Part shown: one piece after another, positions 36,610-46,659 of the stretch
Layout of the letters: every line of letters begins with the position of its first letter
Numbering within the stretch: the first letter of the stretch is position 1
NCBI RefSeq assembly: GCF_000372725.1
Contig: NW_005196755.1
Coordinates: 363,014 to 427,013, forward strand
From: Emiliania huxleyi CCMP1516
Lineage: Eukaryota > Haptophyta > Isochrysidales > Noelaerhabdaceae
Direction: 5' to 3'
DNA: 64,000 nt
Translations under genes and position numbers: made by a program
Notes under the pieces: model-generated
What the model was told of the DNA's origin: nothing
The model's database searches: none
What the model saw: the letters and a program-made list of their open reading frames with translations, nothing else

Positions 36610-37450
36610 CACCACAGACCAGAGAGAGGGAGGAGCTAACCATACGGAGAGCCCTCAGAACGACCCCCCTATCCCAGGAGAGGGTGGGTGGGGAAAGCGA
36701 AGAACCGGCGCAGCCAGAGTGCTGGCGCGGTCGCAGAGCCTGGCGCGGCCACCGAGCTGGCACGGCGCCGGGCCAGGAAGAGCAGCGAGAGAGCTGCAGG
36801 AGCAGCACGCAAAAGAGCGCGGCCACGAGGCACGCGGAACGTGCTTGGACGTATGTCGCGTCCTGAGTGTTCACGGAGAAAAATCCGTGAAGACTGGCAG
36901 GAGGGGATGAAGACCCTACATATGAGAAGACGCTCCTCAGTGAGTACCTGCGATAAAGTAGTAGCCTCACACGAGTTGGGGCCCCTACCCCAATCGTTGA
37001 CGGCGAACACTGTTTCGCACCACAGCCCAAACGACAAACCTCCCCCCCACACGCCCCCCCCCCCCTTGGGGAGAGTTAGGGGGGGGGGGGGGGGGGGGGG
37101 ATTAGGGGGAGCACCGAGCACGGAGTAAGCTCCACAGTAGAGAGACAGGCATTTAAGCGGGCGTAACTTCACCCTCTTTCACCTTGGGTACATCTAGGCG
37201 CCCTGGTGTGCAGCGTCGGTCTTCGGATCAGCGGCCAGCTTCCCATCTCTACACTCTAGGGCAGGGAACCCCCCCAGCGACGCTAGTGTGGGGCCAACGG
37301 TAGCCACAGCTCGTACGCGATCCCAGGGCAGGGGGGTGTGGATTCTGGAGCTCTAAGGGCCGGATAGAGCGAGGAAGGGAGATTGGTGTGCCTGTTTTTC
37401 GCGCTAAGCATTTTTTCCTAATATAAGACATTCATGCTACCCGCCTGCCC
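36610..37450. other. Right gap flank and gene-free spacer
   Basis: 36610-36856 duplicates the left flank. The remainder holds C and G homopolymers (37045-37100) and no convincing gene. It ends at the 3' end of the GT31-like gene. Confidence 0.6.
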
Positions 37451-39137
37451 TCAATAGGCGAAGTGCTTGTTCTGGTCGAGGAAGCGGAACCACTCCATGG
37501 TTTTCGCGAGTGGCGGCTGCTCGTGGGGCGGCGGCCGCGTGAACTGGCATATTTCCCACCGCTTGCAGCAGCCAACCTCGTTGGCCATCATATCGCCAAA
37601 CGGATTGCCTCCCTCGGGGTTGCAAAACAGGTGCGGCCGCAAATGGTGCATCATGCGCGTCATCCTCGCGGAGGTGAACCAGTCGAACCGCTTCTTAGTC
37701 TTCAGGTAGTGGTAGATCGTTGCGGGTAGCAGCTTGCGTTCGAGCGAGCGGCGATCGTCGTACTCAGTGATCGGGATCGAGGCCTGCGTATTGTGGGGCT
37801 GGGCTTTTGGAGGGGGCCTGGGGGGCCGAGAGAGGCCATCCAGGGCAAAGCACGCGCCATCACTAGGGACTCGTTCCTCAGCTCACGAAACATGAGGTAG
37901 AAGAGGTACGAGTCCTGCGAGAGGATCCGCGCCGACGGGTGCTTGACGGTGCTTGGCTGCCGCAGCTCCAAGTCGGGCACGCTGACGAGAGGTATCCGCA
38001 GCCGATCTCCGACGACGAACGCGGCGTCGGTCTTGATGACGGGTGAGAGGGCCTGCACAAGCGGCGTCGACAGCACGAGCAGCGGACCCGCCGCCATCGG
38101 GAAGGGCCCGACGGTGTTCTTGTGCGAACACTCGTGCTTGAAGGGCTGGCCGGCCGCCTTGGCGGCAGGGGTGGCGGCGGTGAGGGTAGCGTCAGGGCTG
38201 AGAGTGGCAGCGGGGAGGAGGACGAGAAGGAGGAGAGGGAGGAAGGAGAGGGCGGGAAGGAGAGGGAGGGGGAGGGAGGGAGGGAGGGAGGGAGGGAGGG
38301 AGGGAGGGAGGGAGGGAGGGAGGGAGGGAGGGAGGGAGGGAGGGAGGGAGGGAGACAAGGGGAGCGAGGATGGGGAGGTTGGGCCGCCTTGAGGTCGTGC
38401 TCCTTCTTCGTGAGGCGCAGCTGCTTGATGGGCCCGAGAGCCCAGCACACGGGTTGCATCTCGCGCGGCCAGTACGAGTACCAGTTGCGGATCGGCCCGT
38501 AGGCGGCGTAGCGGTGCGCCGCCAGCTGCGAGACGTCAGCCAGCACCGCGGTCGCGTTGTACAGCGCGTCATCATCCGCCCTCGCGATCCACCGGATAGC
38601 CGGCCGCCGCTTCGCTAGATCGAGCACGTACTCAAAGAAGGCCTTCTGGAGCATCCACTTGCCGATCGTCTGGCGCAGCGGCCGCGCCCTCCCCGGCACG
38701 TGCAGTAGCAGCATGTCTCCGCGCTCCGCGTCCCGATCGCGCTCGTCGGCCGGCATGGCAAAGCGCAGAGAGATGAGCTTGTCGCTCCGCGGTGCGAGGA
38801 GCCGGATGGCATCGCGCCGCCGCCACGCGTCGCCCTGGCGGAAGCTTAGGACGCCAATGATGAGCTGCACTGTCTCTGGCGGATCTGGTGCCAGGATCTG
38901 CTGGTTGGATGGCTCGCTGGTGGTGTTGACGGGAGCCAACTCGAGCTCACCCCGCTCTCCGATGTCTGCGTACCGAGACCGATCGAAGCGGCGGCCACCG
39001 CCCTTCTTGCCAGCCAAAGGCCAGCAGAGGCCGAGCAGCACAGCGTTGCGCAGCATATACGCACCCAACCAGCGGACTATCTGACCGTGGAGAGGGATGG
39101 CGTGGTCCAAACTTAGAGCCTGAACGCGCGCAAACAT
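37451..39137 (-). CDS. GT31-like (beta-1,3-galactosyltransferase family) type II membrane protein
   Basis: Minus-strand exons 39137-38388, 38157-37864 and 37783-37451 join in phase to 458 residues. A likely signal anchor (YMLRNAVLLGLCWPLAG, about residues 25-42) follows a short cytoplasmic tail, as in Golgi glycosyltransferases. The catalytic part shows IIGVLSFRQGDAWRRRDAIR, GDMLLL, KWMLQKAFFEYVLDL, IRWIARADDDALYNA (the DDD metal site) and GPFPMAAGPLLVLS, in GT31 order. The C-terminal third (ITEYDDRRSLERKLLPATIY, MMHHLRPHLFCNP, GCCKRWEICQF) is outside the core. Intron 1 (38387-38158) starts GC and has AAGGCGGCC at both edges. It holds a (GGGA) tract. The start was set at 39137 because a T-run lies just upstream. 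Confidence 0.75.
38266..38355 (+). repeat. (GGGA)n tract in GT31-like intron
   Basis: About 22 GGGA units. A similar tract lies at 44726-44816 inside the peroxidase gene. Confidence 0.9.
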
Positions 39138-39153
39138 GCTTTCAAAAAAGCAA

Positions 39154-39230
39154 GAGTGTCTGGGTGTGGACGCGAGAATAGCTCCGCCGCTCATGGAGGC
39201 AACCGATGCGAGTCGACTGGTGTGTGTCGT
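39154..39230 (+). repeat. Second copy of the 32175-32250 repeat
   Basis: GCGAGAATAGCTCCGCCG and GGAGGCAACCGATGCGAGTC recur here in the same orientation, just upstream of the GT31-like start on the opposite strand. Confidence 0.7.
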
Positions 39231-40173
39231 CGTTGTAAGTATGTCGTGGTTTCGTATCAAGAATTTTACAAGAGAAGGCGGTCGCACGACACGATTCGCG
39301 CGACAGGCGAGGCGCGGGCGACGGCTTCCTCAGAAGCCGTCGCCCGCACCACAGGAGCAGTCACACCACTCCCACTCCGGCGCCCACCCGTATCAAGAAT
39401 ACTCACTCACACAAACAAACTACCCGTTCGTAGCGTCCGGCCGTACACAAGCACACGCTCTCGCGCAAGACCGAAGACCACGGTTCGTGAGAACGAGCGC
39501 AAACATTGTCGCTGCCCGCGCCATGCTGCTGCCATGAGCGACTCCTCGCGCCGCTACGGCTCTACGCGCTAGTGCGCCTCTCGCATTCACACACCGCCAC
39601 CCGCCGTCTGCGTCTCCATCTCACTCTGGGCGTCCCTTCACACGGCGGAGGCCCCGCGGCAAGCGGGCCGATCGCCCGTGTGTACTTGTTACGTGAAAAC
39701 CCGCTGGGACCCGGACGCCAGCACACACGGCTAGATTTCATGGCGGGCCGCCTAGGCTCCGTGTTGTGTGGAGTGTGCCCTGGTGGTGACTGTGTGTGGT
39801 GTGTGGGTGTGAATGAACGTGTCTCACGATCGCGAGCGATCGTGTTCGTCGGCCTCACCTCCAGTCCTTAGTCTTGCACACGTCTTGAGTACACAGTACA
39901 CGCGCAGAGAGTGACAGACACGCACCCCGCTCGAGGCGCCTGGGGGGGGCCGGGCACTTGCCTCTAGTCCGCTCCCAGCCACGGCGCGTTCCGCTTTCAG
40001 CGCAAGAGCTCTCTTCTGCGCGCCGTCTTTTGCTGCTGGATGCGCTATTTACGAAGTGACCCGGTCGCGACACTCATTCATCGGGCCCCGCACGAGCCGC
40101 TGGCAGGCCCTGCGCGCAGAGTCGTCATGGAGAGGGCGCTCGCACCGAGCCGAATCGCGCACGTCGCGAGCCT
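39231..40173. other. Spacer between GT31-like gene and rhodanese
   Basis: I see no gene. 39297-39345 contains an inverted repeat (CGACGGCTTCCTCAGAAGCC). Since the rhodanese is on the minus strand, 40173 downward is its 3' region, where a SECIS element would be expected. Confidence 0.5.
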
Positions 40174-40578
40174 TCACTCGAGAAGGGCGTCCCACTGAGG
40201 GGCAGTCGTGTTGCCGCCGCCGTTCAAGACACGTGTGTAGCCGCGGCCCTCTAGCAGCGCCTTGGCCTTTTCAGCGCGGCCTCCCGACCGTCAGTAAAGG
40301 AGGATTGGCGTCTCTTTGTCGTCAGGGAGTAGATACTCTGGCACCGTCGGATCTGACCGAAAGTCCCAAGTCAGCGCTCCGTCCGGTCCGGGTGTTTCGA
40401 TGATCTCCTCTGGCGTGCGCAGGTCTAAAAGCAGAGCCCCGCCCTTGACACTACGGATGTCGTCGGGTGAGGCAAGCGGTGGCATGCAGAAGTGACGCTG
40501 GAGGCAGAGGGCGGACGGTTCGGCCGCCAACCTGCCCGCGATGGCGCGGTGCGGCAGTCGGCAAGCGCGGCGAAACAT
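40174..40578 (-). CDS. Rhodanese-domain protein with in-frame TGA at the catalytic Cys (candidate selenoprotein)
   Basis: The minus-strand frame of 134 residues starts MFRRACRLPHRAIAGRL, an Arg-rich, acid-free N-terminus like a mitochondrial presequence. The rhodanese fold follows: GALLLDLRTPEEI (the LDxRxxxE signature), DWFRSD-like segment, then ETPILLY, the codon TGA, and RSGGRAEKAKALLEGRGY, VLNGGGNTTAPQ, ending at TGA 40174-40176. In rhodaneses the residue between the LY and RSG is the active-site Cys that carries the persulfide. Here it is TGA (40293-40291) and the frame continues with full family conservation, which is what selenocysteine insertion looks like. The alternative is a single TGC-to-TGA nonsense mutation. 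A T-rich tract (about 40600-40610) lies upstream of the ATG. Confidence 0.75.
40291..40293 (-). other. In-frame TGA, possible selenocysteine codon
   Basis: TAC-TGA-CGG-TCG-GGA on the minus strand, at the rhodanese catalytic position. An ATGA lies about 165 bases downstream (minus strand, from 40128), but I could not establish a SECIS stem-loop by eye. Confidence 0.65.
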
Positions 40579-40755
40579 GCCGGCAAGAGTATGCTCGGTT
40601 TGGAAAAAAAGAATTTGAAACCACACGACACTGGGCACGGGACTGGCGCGCACTGGCACTAACACAGGTACACCACGGGAGCCGCCTAAGCGACTCCCGC
40701 GAGGACGGCGAGGCACTTAGCTCCGTGCACTCGACCGCCCTCGCTCGTGTGAACG

Positions 40756-41063
40756 CTCGCGCCGGCCGCCCATGCGCTCGCGGGGCTGCCCCACGTGGCG
40801 GGGCTCGTGCTGATGGACCCAGCCGAGGTGCCGAACCAGTTGGAGCGGCGCCGACGCGCCCCGCGCGACCACCAGCCAGCTTTTCGAGGGGCCCGAGCGC
40901 CGAGGACGGTGCGTCGAGAGAGCTGACACTCAAAGTAGCTGTCGAGTTTTTTGCCTCTTTTTGAGCGCTGCTGCTGCACACCCAGCCCACCAGTGATACG
41001 AGACGCACCGGATTCAACCCTGGCAGCGCTTGACCGCCACCCCGGTGACCGCCCACAGGTGGC
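40756..41063 (+). repeat. Dispersed 306-base repeat, copy B
   Basis: Second copy of 778-1083, directly upstream of the rhodanese start on the other strand. The two diverge sharply after CCACAGGTGGCTG. Confidence 0.75.
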
Positions 41064-42382
41064 TGTTCGCGGGCGCGGCGAGCGTGCCGCTTGAGCGGAC
41101 CAGGCTGAAGCCACCTCAGGACCCCACCTCGAGCCGGTGGCGCCACCCGCGACGCTGCCCGCCTTCGCCGCGCCAGCCGCCGGCTCGCTGCAGCCGCAGG
41201 CCAGCGCGCGGTACCCGACCACCGGCGCGCCCGCCCGCTCGCCTCCTGCGCGCCTCACACACAGTGATCACCTCGCGAGCGGCCGACAAAGTGAGCGCAC
41301 GACCACCTCCCTCTCACTCACGCTCTGACCGATGCTCAGCCCGTTTGTTCTCGCCGAGAGGGCGCTCAGGCCAAGGCAACCATCGCTGGCCTCTCGGCCG
41401 GCTCACGGCCGCTCAAAAGGTCGCGGACCCGCCCGTCGCTTGCCGCCCCACACTCGCCACTGCCCGCGACACTATCGGCCACCTCCCCCCTTTCGTCACC
41501 CCCCCGCCCGCGCCTCGCCCGCTCGCCGTTCGTCCACATGCTCGCGCCCGAATTTCTACCTCCTCGTGATCCACCCGCCACCCCCCCCTCGCCTCACCCT
41601 TCCGTCAAACTCAACAAGTTGTTTGGTATTGCTAAAAATCTCTCTCTCAAACTCATCCCGTCTAATACAATATACACACTGACACTTTACCTCCCAGAGG
41701 CAGCTCGTCCCGGTCCGCCACGGCCATCCTCGGCCTCCGAAGGGACAAAACTGAAAACAAACACGTGTTGAGTTGTTTGGTATTGCTAAAAAATGACCGA
41801 AGGGCCCCCGGCCGCGGCGCGGTGCGGCGAGTCACAAATCCGACGGCAGAGCACGGGTGACGGGGGGACGCGGGCGAGTGATCTGAGGTGCAACTAGGCG
41901 TATACGTATGCATTGCTCGCACTCAACCTCAGCGCCCGGCCCGGGCAACCGCGAGGTATTTCTTCTCAATGCGCGATGGTCGAGCGTGGAGCGACCCGGG
42001 GGATGCCCCGCGCGCCTGACCCAGGCGCGAAAACGAATCTGCGAGGCGTGGCCGCTCACGCGGCCCGATGGGGAGGAACGGGGCGAGCCCCCTCCAACCC
42101 ACCCGCGCTAGGTCTCGGGTTTGACGCATGGGGTCACTCCCGCGAAACTCGGGAACTAGCCGGGGCAGTCGGAGAAGGGGCAACTCCGTGCACTGACGGT
42201 CGGCCGTCAGAAAACACGCCTGCGTGGATCGCGTCACACCAATCCTCGCTACCCAACGCGGCCAAAGGATATCAACCTCGAGAAGGTCGAGAACCAAGCC
42301 ACTGCACGTCTCGAACCCTTCGCGCGACCCGACGCTCAAGCTCCCCCTCGCGAACGTGTCGGCGCTTCTTTCGCGTGTCGTG
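41064..42382. other. Gene-free region
   Basis: No convincing gene. The interval contains C-rich stretches, TTGTTTGGTATTGCTAAAAA repeated at 41619 and 41774, and a copy (about 42022-42299) of a dispersed repeat also at 53790-54107 and 54196-54303. Confidence 0.5.
42022..42299 (+). repeat. Dispersed repeat (three copies in window), copy 1
   Basis: ATCTGCGAGGCGTGGCCGCT ... GGGCAACTCCGTGCACTGAC ... CCCAACGCGGCCAAAGGATA. Copies at 53790-54107 (full) and 54196-54303 (3' part). No open frame is shared. Confidence 0.75.
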
Positions 42383-43765
42383 ATGTCTAGCGAGCACCCT
42401 CTCGTGGTGAGGCTTGTCGACTCGGGCGGCGGCCTGCGCCTGCGTCTCGCCGCCGGCGGGGTGGCCTCCTTTCGCCCTCTGGTCGACACAGGCTCTGCTC
42501 TCACCTGGCTTCCAGCGAGAGGGCTCGGACGAGGGCCTGGCCTCTCGCTGTCAGGCCGCAGCGCCCGAAGCTGTCGGCCCACGGGCTCGAACTTCTCGAT
42601 CGTATACGCAGACGGAACGCACGTCGCGGGCGTGCGATGCTCCACGTTGCTGTCGCTCTCCGCGCGTGCCGCTTGCGCCGGCTGCGGCCAGACCAGACTC
42701 CGCTGGCGGCAGCAGATTGGCGCTGCCACGACCATCCGTGAGGATCCGGCGCTCGCGGGTGCTGGCGAGAGCGGCGCGCAGCGTGGCGTCTTCAGCCTGT
42801 CTCCTGCAGCAACCTCCGCTCTCTGGCCGCTGCTGCGGGCTGTGCGCGACCGTCCGTCCATCACCATCGCGGTCCCACGCACCACCGCAGCCGTTGTGCG
42901 CTAGCCACGCCGCCCCAGCAGGCACCTGCGCGCTGCGCTGCGGTAGGCGCGCTCCCTCGAACTGCGCGTCGGTCTCTCTGTCGGCGGCGGGATGACCGAG
43001 ATGCGAACTCCTGCTCCCCGCTCGCATCCGGAAGACATTCGGCGCGTGCCATCGTATCCGCAGGCGCGTCGCCCCTCCGCCTCGAGGCGCAGCGCCGCCA
43101 CTGGAGCTTCGACGCCCGCCTCGCCTTCCGGTCGCCTCTCCCAGACCTCTCCCAGACCCGCGCCGCTTGCCGTGTCTTCACCGACCGTCACCCAGTTGCC
43201 CCCCCCCCCCATCTCTAACGCCTCGCCCTTCCACTCACATGCCCTCCCCATCTCTAGCGTCTCGCCCTTGCCCTCAGCGCATCCTTGAGGCCGGGTAGGG
43301 CGCCTCGCACCGCGCGCTTGCGCGCCCTGTAGGTGGAGGCGAGCGTGGGGGAGCGAGGCAGACGCCGCCGGCCCTTCTTTCTTCGGTGAGGTGCAGCTCG
43401 ACACGGGGGCCACACACACCGCCGCGCCGTCCCGGCTGCGATCCAGTCTACTCGCTTGCGCGCACGCGCCGGCGTCGCTCGAGGTTCTCGCCGGCTCCTT
43501 GCGCGGGGAGCGGCGACTGCTGGTGCCGCTCTCGCACGGATGCGGCTCGGCAGCCTCCCCGGCGGATTGCCTGCGCGAGACGGCGGTGCCGATGCTCCGC
43601 CGACCGCACCTCTGGATACTTGGCTTGCCCTTCCATCAGCACTTTGACGTGACGTTCCACGCGGGGCGCGGCTCGCCGCAAGCGGGTACGGCACCGCTCC
43701 AGCTGCTGTTCCGCGCCGTGTCGGGGGCAGCCCGCCGTGGCCCAACCTCCGAACGAGTTGAGTGA
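42383..43765 (+). CDS. Pepsin-like aspartic protease, at least two exons
   Basis: The first coding block (42383 to about 42900) starts MSSEHPLVVRLVDSGGGLRL and has the first catalytic motif in PLVDTGSALTWLPA, followed by the flap-like NFSIVYADGTHVAGV. A later block (43391-43765) gives the second catalytic motif in VQLDTGATHTAAP, and near the C-terminus HLWILGLPFHQHFDVTF, the usual ILGxxFL..Y segment. Two DTG motifs in one gene identify a bilobed A1-type aspartic protease. The 490 bases between contain an intron and perhaps a further exon that I could not place. The acceptor of the second block is probably GGTGAG|GTGCAG at 43390. No signal peptide is clear, so localisation is unknown. The coding region is about 300 residues, slightly short for the family. 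Confidence 0.62.
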
Positions 43766-44014
43766 GACGTATAAAATCAACACGAAGCCGCAACGCGTAT
43801 TAGCGCGCGGTGTGCTGCAACTGACTGTATCGAGTCACCAGACTCCAGAGAGAACGCGACGAGTGGACGAGACACCGCCCCTCCCCGCGGAAACACGGAC
43901 ACGCAACGTCCTCCAACGAAAAAGACTGCATTCACGCAGCCCTAAGCCTAACGCGGCTATTCCACCATACCGTCCCTAAAGCCGCAGCAGCCAGCACGAC
44001 CGCCGCGAGCTTGG

Positions 44015-46464
44015 CTAGACGAACGCCTCCTTGCTCAGGTCGCACCCATTCTCGAGCAGCTTGAGGAACGCGGCCGCAAAGTCGCGGAAGAAGAGCTCCT
44101 CGTCGGCGGCGTACGCCTCGACGTGCTTTTTGAAAGCCGCGTCCTTAATGAGGGCCACGTCGGTCGGGAGCATCATCAGTGCGCCGCCGTCCGCCTACGC
44201 GCGTCGCCCTCTGCCCTCAACCGCCCCGCCTGAATACGGAGCCGAGGTCCAGCCGAGGCACAACCGAGGTGCATTCAAAGTGCAGTCGAAGTGCATCCGA
44301 GGTGCATCCGAGGTGCCAACAGATGTTGCATACGAGGTGCATCCGATGTGCATGCGAAGTGCATTCGAAGTGCATTCGAAGTGCATCCGAGGTGCATTCG
44401 AAGTGCAGCCGAGGTCAGCCGAGGTGAGGTGCAGCCGAGGTGCAGCCGGGGTGCACGAGACATCGGCGCCTCATACTGCATCGGACCCTTCCACGAACCG
44501 GCGACGGGGCAGTGCGCTGAGGGGGCACCGTGCGTGGTCTTTGGCGTCCACCTACAGAAGAGAGAGCTGTGGAGGGGAAAGAGAAGGGCGGGCAGGAGCT
44601 CGTCGTCCTCCGCGTGCACGTCTTCTCGAGCAGAAACGTGTAGTACTCGTTGGAGAATGCGTTCTCGCCGTACCTATGCGGCAGGCGTGCGTCGGGCCCG
44701 GTCAGGCCGGAGAGAGAGTAAAAGAGAGGGAGAGGGAGAGGGAGAGGGAGAGGGAGGGAGGGAGGGAGGGAGAGAGGGAGAAAGAAAGAGGGAGGGAGAG
44801 AGGGAGGGAGAGAGGCTGCACGCGCTTCCACGGCCCCCAGAAACCGGAGCGGTCGGTGTGGCAGCGGCCCACCGCGTGCGCGCCTGACGTTTGCAACACA
44901 CGCCGAGCCGTGACTACGGTCTCGTGCCGTGTGCTCACAGCATCGCGCGCGAAGCCGTGGGCTACAGATACAGCCAACTCAGCTCCACGACAACTGCACG
45001 ACAGCTGCAAGACAGCTGCAAGACAGCTGCAAACCGTTGAACGCGCTTCTATCGAGTGCGAATCGGAGAGGGCTGAGGCATCTATGTCCCCGCGCCCGAG
45101 AGCGCCACGATCTCTCGGTCGTCGAAGCCCATCCGATAGAACACATCGCGGAGATGGGCGGCGCCGAGCGCGCCTATGTGGAGAGCACAACCCGATGTGG
45201 AGACAGGAAGCGGGGTGTCCTCGTGAGCAGTGCCTTCAACGGATTCGACAATTACACGATCATCAGCGGCCCCTCTCTCACTGCTTATTAGGCTGCATTA
45301 CACCGTGTCATAGTACAGCCGAGTACGTGAGACTTGGGAATGCTCACTCGAAGGACCCGTGTGCCATCTAGCCGAGCGAGCCGTCGGGCAGCCGGTCGTC
45401 TGGAGTGAAGCGCTTGTCGCTCGCCGGCGCCACGTTTGGCTTCGGCGCATCGCTCCTCCCTGTTGGACGTTTTGCGGGCGTGTCGTGGACATGTCGTGGA
45501 TGCGTCGTGCGCTTGTCGTGCCCTTGTCGTGGACTTGTCCGGACGCGTCACGGGCGTGTCGCGGGTGTGTCGCGGGCGTGTCGCGGGCGTGTCGCGGGCG
45601 TGTCGCGGGCGTGTCGCGGATGCTTCGTTCATCCCACTGAGTGGCGCTGGCTCGGGGGCGGGCTGACGGTGGCAGCCTGGACGGAACCCGATGACTGGCC
45701 CACCTACGTCATCAGCATACTAAAGGTTGGATGTGAGCGCATGGTCTCGTGCTGCATGCTGAGCAGTGCGTCTGGATACGAGGCAACGGGAGCTCTGAGG
45801 TCGAGAAGCAACAAATCTCGGGTATTCTCTCGCAGTCTCGGGTGAATTCGGGCGTTCTAACATCTCGGAAGCGGGCCACCCATCGACTCGATGGCGACGG
45901 CGCCGGCGCAGACGATCAGGTCGGCCCACGACGCGGCCGGGTACTTGCTCTTGATTGGCTCCAGCAGCTTGAGCGCGTGGCAGAGGCCTACGCGCGACAT
46001 TTCTTGTCTACGATCGTGATTGGCTGCTGAGCAGAGCGACTGAGAATTGCAGCCGCAAGCGTGCATGATCGGATGCTAGTTTTCGCATGCTACGGTCTCA
46101 GGCCCGCATTGCCGCCGTGGTTGATCTCTGGCTCAAAGCGGATGGTCCCGCCCTCCGTGCCGCCCGAACCGTCCTTGGCGCTGAACGAGCCGGCACTGTG
46201 CCATGCGAGCCGCACCATCATCGGAGCAACGTAGCCGCCGCCCCCCTTGGCGCCGTCAGCCGCGTCCACTGAGGGATTGAGGGCATCCTCGTCCTCGTAC
46301 AGCGCTGCAAGATCCTCCTTGACCTTTGACCACGGGGTGCCCTCCGTCTTGCACTCTGCTGTGCGCGAGGCTAGTGCGCCACTGGCTGCGAAGGAAGCTA
46401 GAGCTGCTCCGCCTCCAAACGCGGCGACAGCGCGAGGGAGGAGCCGTCGGCGAGCGAAAACCAT
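44015..46464 (-). CDS. Class I haem peroxidase (cytochrome c / ascorbate peroxidase type)
   Basis: A multi-exon minus-strand gene. Exon 1 (46464-46104) encodes a basic targeting-like N-terminus, then WSKVKEDL, and the distal haem motif [13 protein letters not shown] with catalytic Arg, Trp and His, followed by [10 protein letters not shown]. Exon 2 starts at 45987 ([35 protein letters not shown]). Further coding pieces lie near 45470-45370 (GRSDAPKPN ... RLPDGSLG), 45170-45095 ([20 protein letters not shown]), 44895-44820 ([20 protein letters not shown], holding the proximal His), about 44690-44600 ([15 protein letters not shown]) and 44190-44015 ([11 protein letters not shown] ... [20 protein letters not shown]). 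It reduces H2O2 with cytochrome c or ascorbate. Introns contain CGCGACACGCC repeats (45500-45620), GCACTTCGAATGCACC repeats (44240-44450), AGCTGTCTTGC repeats and a GGGA tract. Intron 1 is GC-AG with GGCCT at both edges. Confidence 0.85.
44240..44455 (+). repeat. GTGCATTCGAAGTGCATCCG tandem repeats in peroxidase intron
   Basis: A degenerate 10-11 base unit (GAGGTGCATCC / GAAGTGCATTC) repeated about 18 times between coding pieces of the peroxidase. It is another example of short-repeat intron filler. Confidence 0.8.
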
Positions 46465-46659
46465 CGGGCAGTCCGTGGGGGGAATTCCTGTCGGCTGAAA
46501 AACAAGGAAAACTTTTTCAATGCATGTCTCTTCCCTTTTTCCTTGTTATTTTCGACTCTCTGAAAAAGAAACACCCCGCGCTACGGCGTGAGCTTTGCCC
46601 AATCCCTCCGGCCATCCATCTTTCAGCAAGCGAGCTCAAGCTCACCTCTCTCGGCGACG
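46465..46659. promoter_or_regulatory. Shared 195-base divergent promoter
   Basis: The peroxidase (minus) and WW-repeat (plus) genes start 195 bases apart. T-rich and A-rich tracts (GAAAAACAAGGAAAACTTTT around 46497-46517, and CCCTTTTTCCTTGTTATTTT around 46531-46550) lie between, one suitable for each direction. Possible co-regulation. Confidence 0.5.
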
